From contig JBJOMW010000013.1 in the NCBI GenBank assembly GCA_046052145.1, positions 1 to 64,000 on the forward strand: a stretch of 64,000 nt of DNA, given 5' to 3'. Each line of letters opens with the position of its first letter. Positions within the stretch are counted from its first letter, which is position 1. The notes under the pieces are model-generated. The model saw only the letters and a program-made list of their open reading frames with translations. It searched no databases and was not told where the DNA came from. The position numbers and the translations under genes were made by a program. The DNA is from Falsiroseomonas sp046052145. GTDB taxonomy: Bacteria > Pseudomonadota > Alphaproteobacteria > Acetobacterales > Acetobacteraceae. Positions 24,608-32,820 of this stretch are shown here, one piece after another.

Positions 24608-24628
24608 GGCACGGGATACTCCTACACT
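24601..24628 (+). promoter_or_regulatory. Predicted promoter of the Bug/CoA-transferase operon
   Basis: Perfect TTGACA (24601-24606), 16-bp spacer, TACACT (24623-24628), 22 nt before the Bug start codon. The -35 box coincides with the first codons of the divergent marR gene, so RNA polymerase binding here and marR expression must interfere. Confidence 0.55.
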
Positions 24629-24650
24629 CCGGCGCCGGAGGAAACCCAGC

Positions 24651-25619
24651 ATGCCATTCGTCACGCGACGCCGCATGATTCTGGCCGGCAGCGCGCTTGC
24701 GCTGCCCTGGCCGGCCCTTGCGCAGTCCTTCCCGACACGGCCCGTCACGATCGTGGTGTCCCAGGGCCCGGGTTCCGGCAGCGACATCAGCTCGCGCATC
24801 CTGGCCACCCAGATGGCACCCATCCTGCGCCAGCCCGTGGTGGTAGAGAACCGCACCGCCGGCGGCGGCCTCGTGGCGCATCAGGCGATCGCGCGCGGGC
24901 CGGCGGATGGCTACAGCGTGATCTTCTCCTCGACCGCGGCGCTGCTGATCCAGCCCGTGATGAACCCCGCCGCGCAATATGGGCTCGATGATTTCGCGCC
25001 CGTCGCCTCGGTACTGCGCGCCGCCTTCGTGGTGCTGGTGGCGAACACGCCGGCGGCGCCGCGCAGCATCGGCGAACTCGTCGCGGCGCTGCGGCGGACG
25101 CCATCGGCCTATGCCTCCGCCGGCGTCGGCACGCTGACGCATCTGGGCAGCGAGGCGGTGCTGCGCCGCGCGGGCGTGCAGGCGAACCACATCCCCTATC
25201 GCGGCAGCGGCGCCGCGCTGACCGACCTGATGGGCGGCCAGGTGCTGTTCGCGACCGACAGCCTGACCGCCGCCGCGCCGCATATCGCGGGCGGCAGGCT
25301 GCGGGCACTGGCGGTGACCGGCGCCGAGCGCGAGGCCGCGCTGCCGGATGTGCCGACGCTGGCCGAAGCCGGGCTGCCCGGCCCATCCATCGCGGTGCTC
25401 GGCGGCCTGTTCGCCGCACGCGCCACGCCGCCGGAGGTGCTGGCCGTGCTCGGCGCGGCGGTGGACCAGGCGCTGGTCAATCCGGACCTCGTCGGGCGCT
25501 TCGCGGCGTCCCAGACCCAGATCCTGCGTGAGCCACGCGAGACCTTCGCGCAGCGCTTGCGCGACGAGGCGCCGTTCTGGCGACAACTCGTGCGGGACCT
25601 GGACCTCCGGGTCGAATGA
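24651..25619 (+). CDS. Bug/TctC-family periplasmic substrate-binding protein (4)
   Basis: A 322-residue receptor. A twin-Arg signal region (TRRRMILAGSALALPWPALAQ) is followed by FPTRPVTIVVSQGPGSGSDI; this has a SQGPGSG ligand loop instead of the more common FxxGGxxD. VENRTAGGGLVAHQAIA and PYRGSGAALTDLMGGQVLF follow. The ATG follows GGAGG. Its stop overlaps the start of the CoA-transferase gene (ATGA), which suggests capture of an acid that is then activated as a CoA thioester. Confidence 0.92.
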   Translation: MPFVTRRRMILAGSALALPWPALAQSFPTRPVTIVVSQGPGSGSDISSRILATQMAPILRQPVVVENRTAGGGLVAHQAIARGPADGYSVIFSSTAALLIQPVMNPAAQYGLDDFAPVASVLRAAFVVLVANTPAAPRSIGELVAALRRTPSAYASAGVGTLTHLGSEAVLRRAGVQANHIPYRGSGAALTDLMGGQVLFATDSLTAAAPHIAGGRLRALAVTGAEREAALPDVPTLAEAGLPGPSIAVLGGLFAARATPPEVLAVLGAAVDQALVNPDLVGRFAASQTQILREPRETFAQRLRDEAPFWRQLVRDLDLRVE

Positions 25620-26857
25620 CGTCGCACCCGACCGGCGCGCTGCCGACCATCCGCCCCGATCCCGCGCGGCAGGGGCCGCTCGCCGGCATCCGGGTGGTGG
25701 ATCTGTCGCGGCTGGTGGCGGGCAACATGCTGTCGCTCCAGCTCGCCGATTTCGGCGCCGACGTGATCAAGGTGGAGGCGGCCGGCACCGGCGACACGCT
25801 ACGCGCCTGGCGAGAGACGCATCCCGAGCACCCGCAGGGTTTCGACGGCTGGTGGCGCGTTTATGGCCGCAACAAGCGCAGCCTCGCGCTCGATTTGCGC
25901 GACGCCGATGCGATGGGCTGGCTGCGTCGCCTGATCGGCACGGCCCAGGTGCTCGTCGAGAGCTTCCGGCCCGGCACGCTGGAGGCGATGGGGCTCGCGC
26001 CGGAGGCGCTGCACGCGGCGAACCCCGGTCTGGTCATCGTGCGACTGTCGGGCTGGGGCCAGACCGGGCCCTATCGCGACCTGCCGGGCTTCGGCAGCCT
26101 GATCGAGGGTTTTTGCGGCTTCGCCGACAAGCACCGCCAGCCCGATGGCACGCCGGGCCTGCCGAACATGGCGCTGGCCGATATGGTGACCGGCGTGACC
26201 GGCGCCTTCGCCGTGATGGCGGCGCTGCGCGAGGTCGAGGTGCGCGGCGGCAGCGGCCAGGTGATCGACCTCTCGCTGCTTGAGCCCATGCTGGCCATCA
26301 TGGGCCCTGACGTCACCAACGCAGCCGCGACCGGCCGGCCGGCAGTAACGCTGAAGATCGCCTCGCCGCGCGGCGCCTATCGCTGCGCCGATGGCGGCTG
26401 GGTGTCGCTGTCGGGCTCCACCGACAGCATGGCGCGGCGCGTCTTTGAGGCGATCGGCCGGGCAGACCTGATCGAGGACCCACGCTTTTCCACCAATGCC
26501 GCGCGGCTGGCGCATGACGACGAGGTGGAGGCGATGCTGCGGGACTTCTTCGGGGCGATGGATCGCGAGGCGGCGCTGGCGCTGTTCCGCGCGCGCGGCG
26601 TGACCGTCGGGCCGATCCACGACGCAGCGTCGCTGCTCCGCGACCCGCACGTCGCCGCGCGCGGCGTCTATGTCGAGGAGGACAGTGCTGGGACGGTGAT
26701 GCACGCCGTCACGCCGCGTCTTTCCGGCACGCCGGGGGGACTGCGCCGCGCCGCGCCGCGCTGCGGCGAGCATTCCGCGGAAATCCTGGGCGAACTCGGC
26801 GCCGAGGCCGCCGAGGTGGCGGCGCTGGCGGCGAAGCGGGCGATCCGATGCGGGTGA
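25616..26857 (+). CDS. Class III CoA-transferase (CaiB/BaiF family)
   Basis: Transfers CoA between carboxylic acids in the cytoplasm. The 413 residues start with the family N-terminus PLAGIRVVDLSRLVAGNMLSLQLADFGADVIKVE (split by rule: the ADFGADVIKVE part is diagnostic). The catalytic aspartate is in NMALADMVTG near residue 185. C-terminal GVTVGPIHD is conserved. It is translationally coupled to Bug (4) and probably MarR-controlled. Donor and acceptor acids cannot be read from sequence. The 3' spacer (26858-27034) contains GC-rich inverted repeats only. Confidence 0.92.
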   Translation: MTSHPTGALPTIRPDPARQGPLAGIRVVDLSRLVAGNMLSLQLADFGADVIKVEAAGTGDTLRAWRETHPEHPQGFDGWWRVYGRNKRSLALDLRDADAMGWLRRLIGTAQVLVESFRPGTLEAMGLAPEALHAANPGLVIVRLSGWGQTGPYRDLPGFGSLIEGFCGFADKHRQPDGTPGLPNMALADMVTGVTGAFAVMAALREVEVRGGSGQVIDLSLLEPMLAIMGPDVTNAAATGRPAVTLKIASPRGAYRCADGGWVSLSGSTDSMARRVFEAIGRADLIEDPRFSTNAARLAHDDEVEAMLRDFFGAMDREAALALFRARGVTVGPIHDAASLLRDPHVAARGVYVEEDSAGTVMHAVTPRLSGTPGGLRRAAPRCGEHSAEILGELGAEAAEVAALAAKRAIRCG

Positions 26858-27034
26858 AGGCGGCGCCTGGCCGCGGCGGCCAAGGACGGCCGCAGCAGGG
26901 GTGAGGCCGCGGCGCCGCTCGGCGGCCGCGCTGAGTGAGAGGTTTCCTGGGGTTTTCGGCCCAACCCTCAACTGGAATTTTCGAGCTCAGCGCGGCCCAG
27001 AAAACAGGAGGCAGCTCACGCGCGGTCGCGGCCG

Positions 27035-29110
27035 TTACGCTGCGCGGACGCCCGCGAGAAAGGTCTCGACTTGGCCTCGCAGCCCCTCGGCCGACTGCGC
27101 CAACTCGCCCGAGGCTGCTCGCACCTGCGAGGCCGCTGCACCGGTCTGCTGCGCGCCCTCGGTCACCCCGCTGGCATACCGGTTCACCTCGGCCGTGCCG
27201 GCGGCCGCCTCGGCCACGGCTTGCCCGATCTCCCGCACGACGGCCGCCTGCTCCTCGGCTGCCGCCGCCACCTGAGAGGTAAGCCCGTCCAGCCCTTCGA
27301 TGGTGCGGCCAATGCCGCGGATCGCCTCCATGGCCCGCTCGGTCTCCGCCTGCATAGCGGCGATCTGGGCGCCGATCTCCTCGGTGGCTTTACCCGTTTG
27401 CTGGGCCAGTTGCTTCACCTCCGACGCCACCACTGCGAAGCCCTTGCCGTGCTCGCCCGCCCGCGCCGCTTCGATGGTGGCGTTCAGCGCGAGCAGGTTG
27501 GTCTGCCCGGCGATGCCCGAGATGAGGCGCACCACCTCGCCGATGCGCTGTGCCCACTCGGCCAGGCCGCCCACCGTCGCGTCGGTCACGCGCGCGTCCT
27601 GGGCGGCCTGGCGCGCCACCCGGGCGCTTTCGGCCACCTGGCGCGCCAACTCGGCGACCGAGGCCGCCATCTCCTCGGCCGAGGCCGCGACGGTGGCCAC
27701 ATTGGCCGAGGCATGCTCCGAGGCCGTTGCCAGCGCGGCGGCACGCTCGCTGCTGTCCCGCGCCGTGCCCTGCATGTCCCCAGCGGTGGTATCGAGTTCG
27801 GTGGCCGCGGCGGCCACGACCTGCAGCGCCTTGGCGGCCTCGCCCTCGAAGCCGCGCAACAGCGCGTCCATCCGCTCGGCGCGGGCCTGCTTGGCAGCCT
27901 GCTCCGTCGCGCTCGCCGCCTCGAGCCGGGCACGCTCGATCAGCGCGTCGCGGAACACCGCGGTGGAGCGGGCCATGTCGCCAAGCTCGTCGCGACGCTC
28001 CGTGGCCGGAATGGGCGCCGCGGTGTCGCCATGGGCCAGCCGGTCCATGGCTGCCGTCAACTGCCGGACAGGATTGCCGATCGCGCGCGCCGTCAGCACC
28101 GCCGCCCCGCCCGCGAGGCCAAGGCCACCCAGCAGCATCAGCACCGACAGCAGTTGCACGTTGTCGAGCCTGTCGAGCATGGACTGCGTGTTCTCGGCCA
28201 ACAGCGTCGCGCTGGTGCCAGCCAGCCCGCCCGAGCCCGTCCCGTCGCCCACCAGGGCACGCCGCAGCGCCTCTGTCCGCGGCATCACCTCGGTGCGCAG
28301 CAGCTTCTGGGCCGCGTTCCAATCCTCGGATTCGCGCAGGGCGAACAGGCGCTCGGGCAAGGGCAGGAAGCGTTGCCAGGCCTCGTCCACCCGCGCGAAG
28401 GCCTCCGCCTGGGACGGCGTCAGCAGACCGCGATGCTCGGTGAGATAGCGATGACCGGCGACCGAGCGCTCGAAGAAGGTGCGGAAGGCGGCCTTCATCG
28501 CGGGCTCACCGCTCAGCAGGTAGGCGCGCATGTTCGCGTTCGACAGGCCGAGCGGACCGCGGAACTCCGCCATCTGCCGCAGCAACTCCTTGCGCTCCGG
28601 CGTCGCGGGCAGGCGGGCCTCCTCGTCCATCATGGCGGTCAGGCCCGCCCCCATGATGTTGAACGGCGGTGTCACCTCGCGGCTCAGCATGGTCAGCGCC
28701 GGCTGCTCCTCCGGCGTGTGGGCGATCCGGGCCACCCGCTCCTGCGCCTCGCGCAGGCCTGGCAGGAGCTGGCGCACCTGCTGCCACTCCGCAGCGACGC
28801 GCGGCTCGGCGCCGCCCTCGGCCAGTCGCTGCAGCGTGGCACCCGCGGCCTCGATCCGCGTCCAGGCGGCCAGACGCTCGTTGTTCAAGGCCGTGTCCCC
28901 GACCAGCATCCAGCCGCGGAGCGAAGCGAGCGACGCGGATAGAGCACCGTCGAGCGCGGCCGCGGCCTGGCTGCGCGGCGCGTGGAGCTCCGCGACCTTC
29001 ACGGCATCCTGCTGGACGCGCCACATCTCCCAGGACGTCAACGCGACACAGGCGGTGAACACCGCCCCGACCGTGGCGAAGCCGACGGCGAGACGCCCGG
29101 TGATCCTCAT
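27035..29110 (-). CDS. Methyl-accepting chemotaxis protein
   Basis: Inner-membrane chemoreceptor, 691 residues. TM1 is about residues 7-29, with a large periplasmic helical sensor (30-317) lacking a Cache/PAS signature. TM2 is about 318-343, HAMP about 342-395 and the signalling domain about 420-690. The hairpin tip that contacts CheA/CheW is intact (AGEHGKGFAVVASEVKQLA). The C-terminus lacks a CheR-tethering pentapeptide. No cheA/cheW genes occur in the window; a CheB-CheR fusion gene is divergent, about 510 bp away. Confidence 0.93.
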   Translation of the reverse strand: MRITGRLAVGFATVGAVFTACVALTSWEMWRVQQDAVKVAELHAPRSQAAAALDGALSASLASLRGWMLVGDTALNNERLAAWTRIEAAGATLQRLAEGGAEPRVAAEWQQVRQLLPGLREAQERVARIAHTPEEQPALTMLSREVTPPFNIMGAGLTAMMDEEARLPATPERKELLRQMAEFRGPLGLSNANMRAYLLSGEPAMKAAFRTFFERSVAGHRYLTEHRGLLTPSQAEAFARVDEAWQRFLPLPERLFALRESEDWNAAQKLLRTEVMPRTEALRRALVGDGTGSGGLAGTSATLLAENTQSMLDRLDNVQLLSVLMLLGGLGLAGGAAVLTARAIGNPVRQLTAAMDRLAHGDTAAPIPATERRDELGDMARSTAVFRDALIERARLEAASATEQAAKQARAERMDALLRGFEGEAAKALQVVAAAATELDTTAGDMQGTARDSSERAAALATASEHASANVATVAASAEEMAASVAELARQVAESARVARQAAQDARVTDATVGGLAEWAQRIGEVVRLISGIAGQTNLLALNATIEAARAGEHGKGFAVVASEVKQLAQQTGKATEEIGAQIAAMQAETERAMEAIRGIGRTIEGLDGLTSQVAAAAEEQAAVVREIGQAVAEAAAGTAEVNRYASGVTEGAQQTGAAASQVRAASGELAQSAEGLRGQVETFLAGVRAA

Positions 29111-29162
29111 GCCAACAAACCCTCTGAGCTAACTCGGGCGGAGTGTGATCGACGGCAGGTAA

Positions 29163-29312
29163 AGATCCGGTGACCGCGAGAAACGGCGCGCGGTTGCGCA
29201 CACTCAGGCGGTCCATCGCGCGATCCAGCATCGTCAAGAAAGCCTGCAGGAGTTGGCACGCCGCTTTGGCGTCAATCCTTAGACCATCGCCAAGGGGCGC
29301 AAGCGCTCCGCC
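29163..29312 (+). pseudogene. IS481-type transposase relic (N-terminal helix-turn-helix only)
   Basis: In the frame starting at 29163, translation gives an N-terminal transposase signature: AVHRAIQHRQESLQELARRF, then GVNP, a TAG stop (29280-29282) and TIAKGRKRS. This matches the AxxAIQxSQESLxxLAxRxGxNPKTxAKWRKR pattern of IS481-like elements with two losses: the Lys codon became TAG and the Trp of KWRKR became Gly. No catalytic DDE region or terminal repeats could be found. It sits between the chemoreceptor and the CheB-CheR kinase gene. Recognised from memory of the family, without a search. Confidence 0.55.
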
Positions 29313-29382
29313 GCGACCACGAACAAAGCCGGCGCAGGCAGGACTGAAAGCAGAGACGGCTCGAACCGGGGGGCATCCTCTC

Positions 29383-29424
29383 CGCCGAAATGTCCATATA
29401 CATCAATATATTATAATCTGAGCG
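29383..29424. other. AT-rich patch in the 29111-29624 intergenic region
   Basis: About 40 bp with strings such as TATACATCAATATATTATAA and a perfect TATAAT at 29413-29418, in a genome that is otherwise about 70% GC. No good -35 lies 16-18 bp upstream. It may mark the edge of the decayed insertion sequence or a regulatory region for the divergent signalling genes. The rest of the 510-bp spacer holds only the transposase relic. Confidence 0.4.
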
Positions 29425-29624
29425 GCAGCCTGCCGCCGCCGGTGCCCCCCGAGAGCGGGCGGACGTTCGGGGCGGGGTTCGCCGGGCCGCAAACTTGGAC
29501 TTGGGTCCAGGCTTTGTGTAAGCAACGAGGACATCGTACCGCACCGCAGCGCGCGGACGCATAAGCAGACTGCCGGTCGCTTTGCCACGGCTGGCGATCG
29601 GGCTCGACAGAATGGGAAGACCGA

Positions 29625-32600
29625 ATGCCCACAGGCGAGCGCTTCCCCATCGTTGGACTTGGCGCCTCGGCCGGTGGCGTCGAGGCCCTGCAGGGCTTCT
29701 TCCGGGCGATGCCCGATCCCCCGCCCGCAATGGCCTTCGTCGTGGTCACCCATCTGGGTGCGCACCAGGACAGCGCGCTGCCCGCGATCCTGCAGAAATG
29801 CACGACCATGCCCGTGATCACCATGCGCGACGGCGATGAGCTGCAGCCAGGCCATGCCTATGCCGCACCGCACGACGCCATCATCACCGTCGCCGATGGG
29901 CGGCTCGTCCTGCGGTCGCAGGAGGAAAGCGAGACCCGGGAACGGCAGATCATCGACCTGCTCTTCGCCTCCCTCGCCGCAGAGTATGCGGACGATGCCA
30001 TCGGCATCGTCCTGTCCGGCAATGGCAGCGATGGCAGCCTCGGCCTGAAGGCCATCAAGGAGGCGGGCGGGCTGACGCTGGCGCAAGGCTCGAACGGGTC
30101 GGCCCCCCGCTATCCCAGCATGCCCAGCAGCGCGGTCGCCGCTGGCGCCGTCGATATCGTCCTGCCGGTCGAGGAGATGCCGGGCCGGCTCGCGGCTCTG
30201 CTGGCACAGGGGGCCCAGATCGAGGCGGCCGCGGGCGGCCCGCCAGACGACCTCGGCAAGGTGCAAAAAGCGATCTCTGAGATCCTGCGGAACGTCACAC
30301 GCCACGACTTCTCGGGCTACAAGGAAAAGACCTTCTTCCGCCGCGTGCAGCGCCGCATGCAGGCGACGCAGGCTCTGGACCTGCCCGCCTATGTCGCCAT
30401 GCTCCAACACGACCCCGATGAGGCGACCCGCCTGCTGCATGACCTGCTGATCAGCGTGACCGGCTTCTTCCGCGATACGGAGTCCTTCGCCGCGCTCGAG
30501 ACGACGGTGATGCCAGCGATTTTCGAGGGCAAGGGGCCGGACGATATCGTGCGCATCTGGGTTCCGGGCTGTGCGACCGGAGAGGAAGTCTATTCGCTCG
30601 CGATCCTCGCGCAGGAACAGATGGCGAAGCGTCCGGATCCGCCGCGCCTGCAGATCTTCGCAACCGACATTGACGATGCTGCGCTGTCCGTCGCGCGCCA
30701 GGGCCGCTACCCGAAAACCTTGATGGGCGGCGTGTCGCCGGAGCGCATGGCGCGGTTCTTCCTGTGCGACAACGCGCTCTGCACGATCCGGCCCGAGACG
30801 CGCGAGCTCTGCGTCTTCTCCAGCCACAACGTCATCCGGGACGCGCCCTTCTCCCGCATCGATCTGGTGTCGTGCCGCAATACGCTGATCTACATGGGCG
30901 GGCGGTTGCAGGAACAGGTGATCCCGCTGTTCCACTTCGCGCTGCGCCCATCGGGCTTCCTGTTCCTCGGTGCCGCGGAAACAGTGACGCGCCATTCCGA
31001 GCTGTTCATGCCCGTGGACAAGACACACCGGATCTTCCGGAAGCGGGACATCGCCGGCAATGGCATTATCCCGCGGCTGCCCGCCGCGCCGCTCACCCTG
31101 CGGCGGCACTGGCCGCCCCCCGCCCCAGCGCGGCCGCCCGGCATCGGCAGCGCGGCAGAGCTACAACAGGCGGCGTCGGCCTTCGCCGCCGAGCTCTTCG
31201 CGCCGCCGCATCTGCTGGTCAGTGCGGATGGCAATGTGGTGCATCAATCCGCCAACCTCTCCCGCTTCCTGGAATTGCCGGCCGGCCCGCCGAGCCGCCA
31301 GATCTTCGCCCTGGCGAAACGCGGCCTGCGGCCAGAGCTGCGCGCCGCATTGCGAGAGGCGGCGGAGACGCGACACATCGTCCTCCGTCCGCATATCGAG
31401 ATCGAGCATGAGGGCGCGTCGCTGCTCGTGGACGTCACCGTGGCGCCCCTGCCCCAGCGCGACGCGCAGGAGGTGCTGTACCTCATCGCCTTCGCAGAGC
31501 ACCGGACCGAGGCAGAGAGGAAGCCAGCGCAGGCGCCAAGCGGCGCCGCCAGCGCATCGCGCGAGCAGCTCGTCGAACAACTCGAACAAGAGCTGCGCGA
31601 GACGCGCGAACGGCTCCAATCCATGTCCGAGGAGTACGAGACCGCGGGCGAGGAGCTGAAATCCGCGAATGAGGAGATGGTCTCGGTCAACGAGGAACTG
31701 CAATCCATCAACGAGGAGCTGGAAACCTCGAAGGAGGAGCTGCAATCGGTCAACGAGGAATTGCGCGCGAGCAACCTCGAGCTTTCGGGCAAGATCGAGG
31801 AGCTGGACCGCGCCAATGCCGACCTCCGCAACCTCTTCGACAGCACGCAGGTGGCAACCGTCTTTCTTGACCGCCATCTGGTGATCCGCAGCTTCACCCC
31901 GGCCGTCACCGCACTGTTCGACCTGGTGCCCGCCGACCGCGGCCGGCCGCTCAGCAGCTTCGCGAGCCATCTGGATGCGGTGAGCATCGGGGGCGAGGCG
32001 CGGCGTGTGATGGATGAACGCACGCCACTGGAACGGCGCGTGACGGCGCAGGGCGGCCTTGCGCATTACCTCATGCGGCTGCTGCCCTACACGACCGCAT
32101 CCGGGGCGGTGGATGGGGTGGTGGTGACCTTCTTCGACATCACGAAGGTGGTCGAGGGTGAGTTCCTCGGCAGCCTGGTGGATGAGCTGAACCACCGCGT
32201 CCGCAACATGCTGCAGGTGGTCTCTGCCGTCGCAACCCATACGCTGCGGCGCGCCGACAGCCTTGAGGATTTCGCCAGCGTCTTCTCGGGCCGCATCCGC
32301 GCTTTGGCACGGGCGCATGAGCTGGTGTCGGTCGGTGGCTGGGCCGAGGTTCCACTGATTGACCTCATCACCAAGGAACTCGAACCCTACGTCAGTGGCA
32401 CGGATCGGCTGACGATGATCGGAACGCCCGTCCAGCTGAAGCCGAAGGCCGCGCTGGCGCTCGGCATGGTGTTGCATGAGCTGGCCACCAACGCGGCGAA
32501 GCATGGGGCCCTGTCCGCCAGTGCGGGGCGGGTCAGCATCGCCTGGTCGGAGGAGGACCGGGCCGGCATGCCGCGCTTCGTTCTGCGCTGGACCGAAAGC

Positions 32601-32777
32601 GGCGGCCCGAGGCCCGACCCTTCGCCGGCACGGCAGGGCTTCGGCTCCGAGCTGATCGAGCGCGAGGTCCAGCACGACCTTGGCGGCGCGATCGAGACGA
32701 GCTTCGGCGAGGCCGGGCTCGTCGCCACCCTGCTCCTGCCGCCAACGATCGTCGCGCCGCAGCCCGAGAAGACCTGA
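29625..32777 (+). CDS. CheB-CheR-PAS-HWE histidine kinase fusion protein
   Basis: A 1050-residue cytoplasmic signalling protein. CheB methylesterase domain (about 7-190) has its triad: S15 in GASAGG, H43 in THLGAH and the Asp in GNGSDGS. The CheR methyltransferase (about 210-480) has TGFFRD and the SAM site WVPGCATGEEVYSLA. A coiled coil of repeated NEEL/KEEL units (about 640-720) links to a PAS domain (about 735-845). The HWE kinase phosphoacceptor is H857 in ELNHRVRNML, with the ATPase domain after it. No receiver domain is fused or encoded next door. It lies beside a divergent chemoreceptor, the likely methylation partner. Confidence 0.93.
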   Translation: MPTGERFPIVGLGASAGGVEALQGFFRAMPDPPPAMAFVVVTHLGAHQDSALPAILQKCTTMPVITMRDGDELQPGHAYAAPHDAIITVADGRLVLRSQEESETRERQIIDLLFASLAAEYADDAIGIVLSGNGSDGSLGLKAIKEAGGLTLAQGSNGSAPRYPSMPSSAVAAGAVDIVLPVEEMPGRLAALLAQGAQIEAAAGGPPDDLGKVQKAISEILRNVTRHDFSGYKEKTFFRRVQRRMQATQALDLPAYVAMLQHDPDEATRLLHDLLISVTGFFRDTESFAALETTVMPAIFEGKGPDDIVRIWVPGCATGEEVYSLAILAQEQMAKRPDPPRLQIFATDIDDAALSVARQGRYPKTLMGGVSPERMARFFLCDNALCTIRPETRELCVFSSHNVIRDAPFSRIDLVSCRNTLIYMGGRLQEQVIPLFHFALRPSGFLFLGAAETVTRHSELFMPVDKTHRIFRKRDIAGNGIIPRLPAAPLTLRRHWPPPAPARPPGIGSAAELQQAASAFAAELFAPPHLLVSADGNVVHQSANLSRFLELPAGPPSRQIFALAKRGLRPELRAALREAAETRHIVLRPHIEIEHEGASLLVDVTVAPLPQRDAQEVLYLIAFAEHRTEAERKPAQAPSGAASASREQLVEQLEQELRETRERLQSMSEEYETAGEELKSANEEMVSVNEELQSINEELETSKEELQSVNEELRASNLELSGKIEELDRANADLRNLFDSTQVATVFLDRHLVIRSFTPAVTALFDLVPADRGRPLSSFASHLDAVSIGGEARRVMDERTPLERRVTAQGGLAHYLMRLLPYTTASGAVDGVVVTFFDITKVVEGEFLGSLVDELNHRVRNMLQVVSAVATHTLRRADSLEDFASVFSGRIRALARAHELVSVGGWAEVPLIDLITKELEPYVSGTDRLTMIGTPVQLKPKAALALGMVLHELATNAAKHGALSASAGRVSIAWSEEDRAGMPRFVLRWTESGGPRPDPSPARQGFGSELIEREVQHDLGGAIETSFGEAGLVATLLLPPTIVAPQPEKT

Positions 32778-32820
32778 GCCCTGCCGCGGTGATCGCCAGC
32801 AGAAGCGAAGGAGAACGGCG

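Noticed and set aside
26860..26940. GC-rich inverted repeats after the CoA-transferase gene as a fourth copy of the intergenic element
   Set aside because: It has GCGGCC/GGCCGC and similar stems but lacks the CCTCA start, the TTGGCT sequence and the order of stems seen in the three real copies.
29170..29421. 83-codon ORF in the chemoreceptor/CheB-CheR spacer
   Set aside because: Its frame gives Arg/Pro/Ala-rich low-complexity sequence. The meaningful frame in this stretch is the one encoding the transposase relic.
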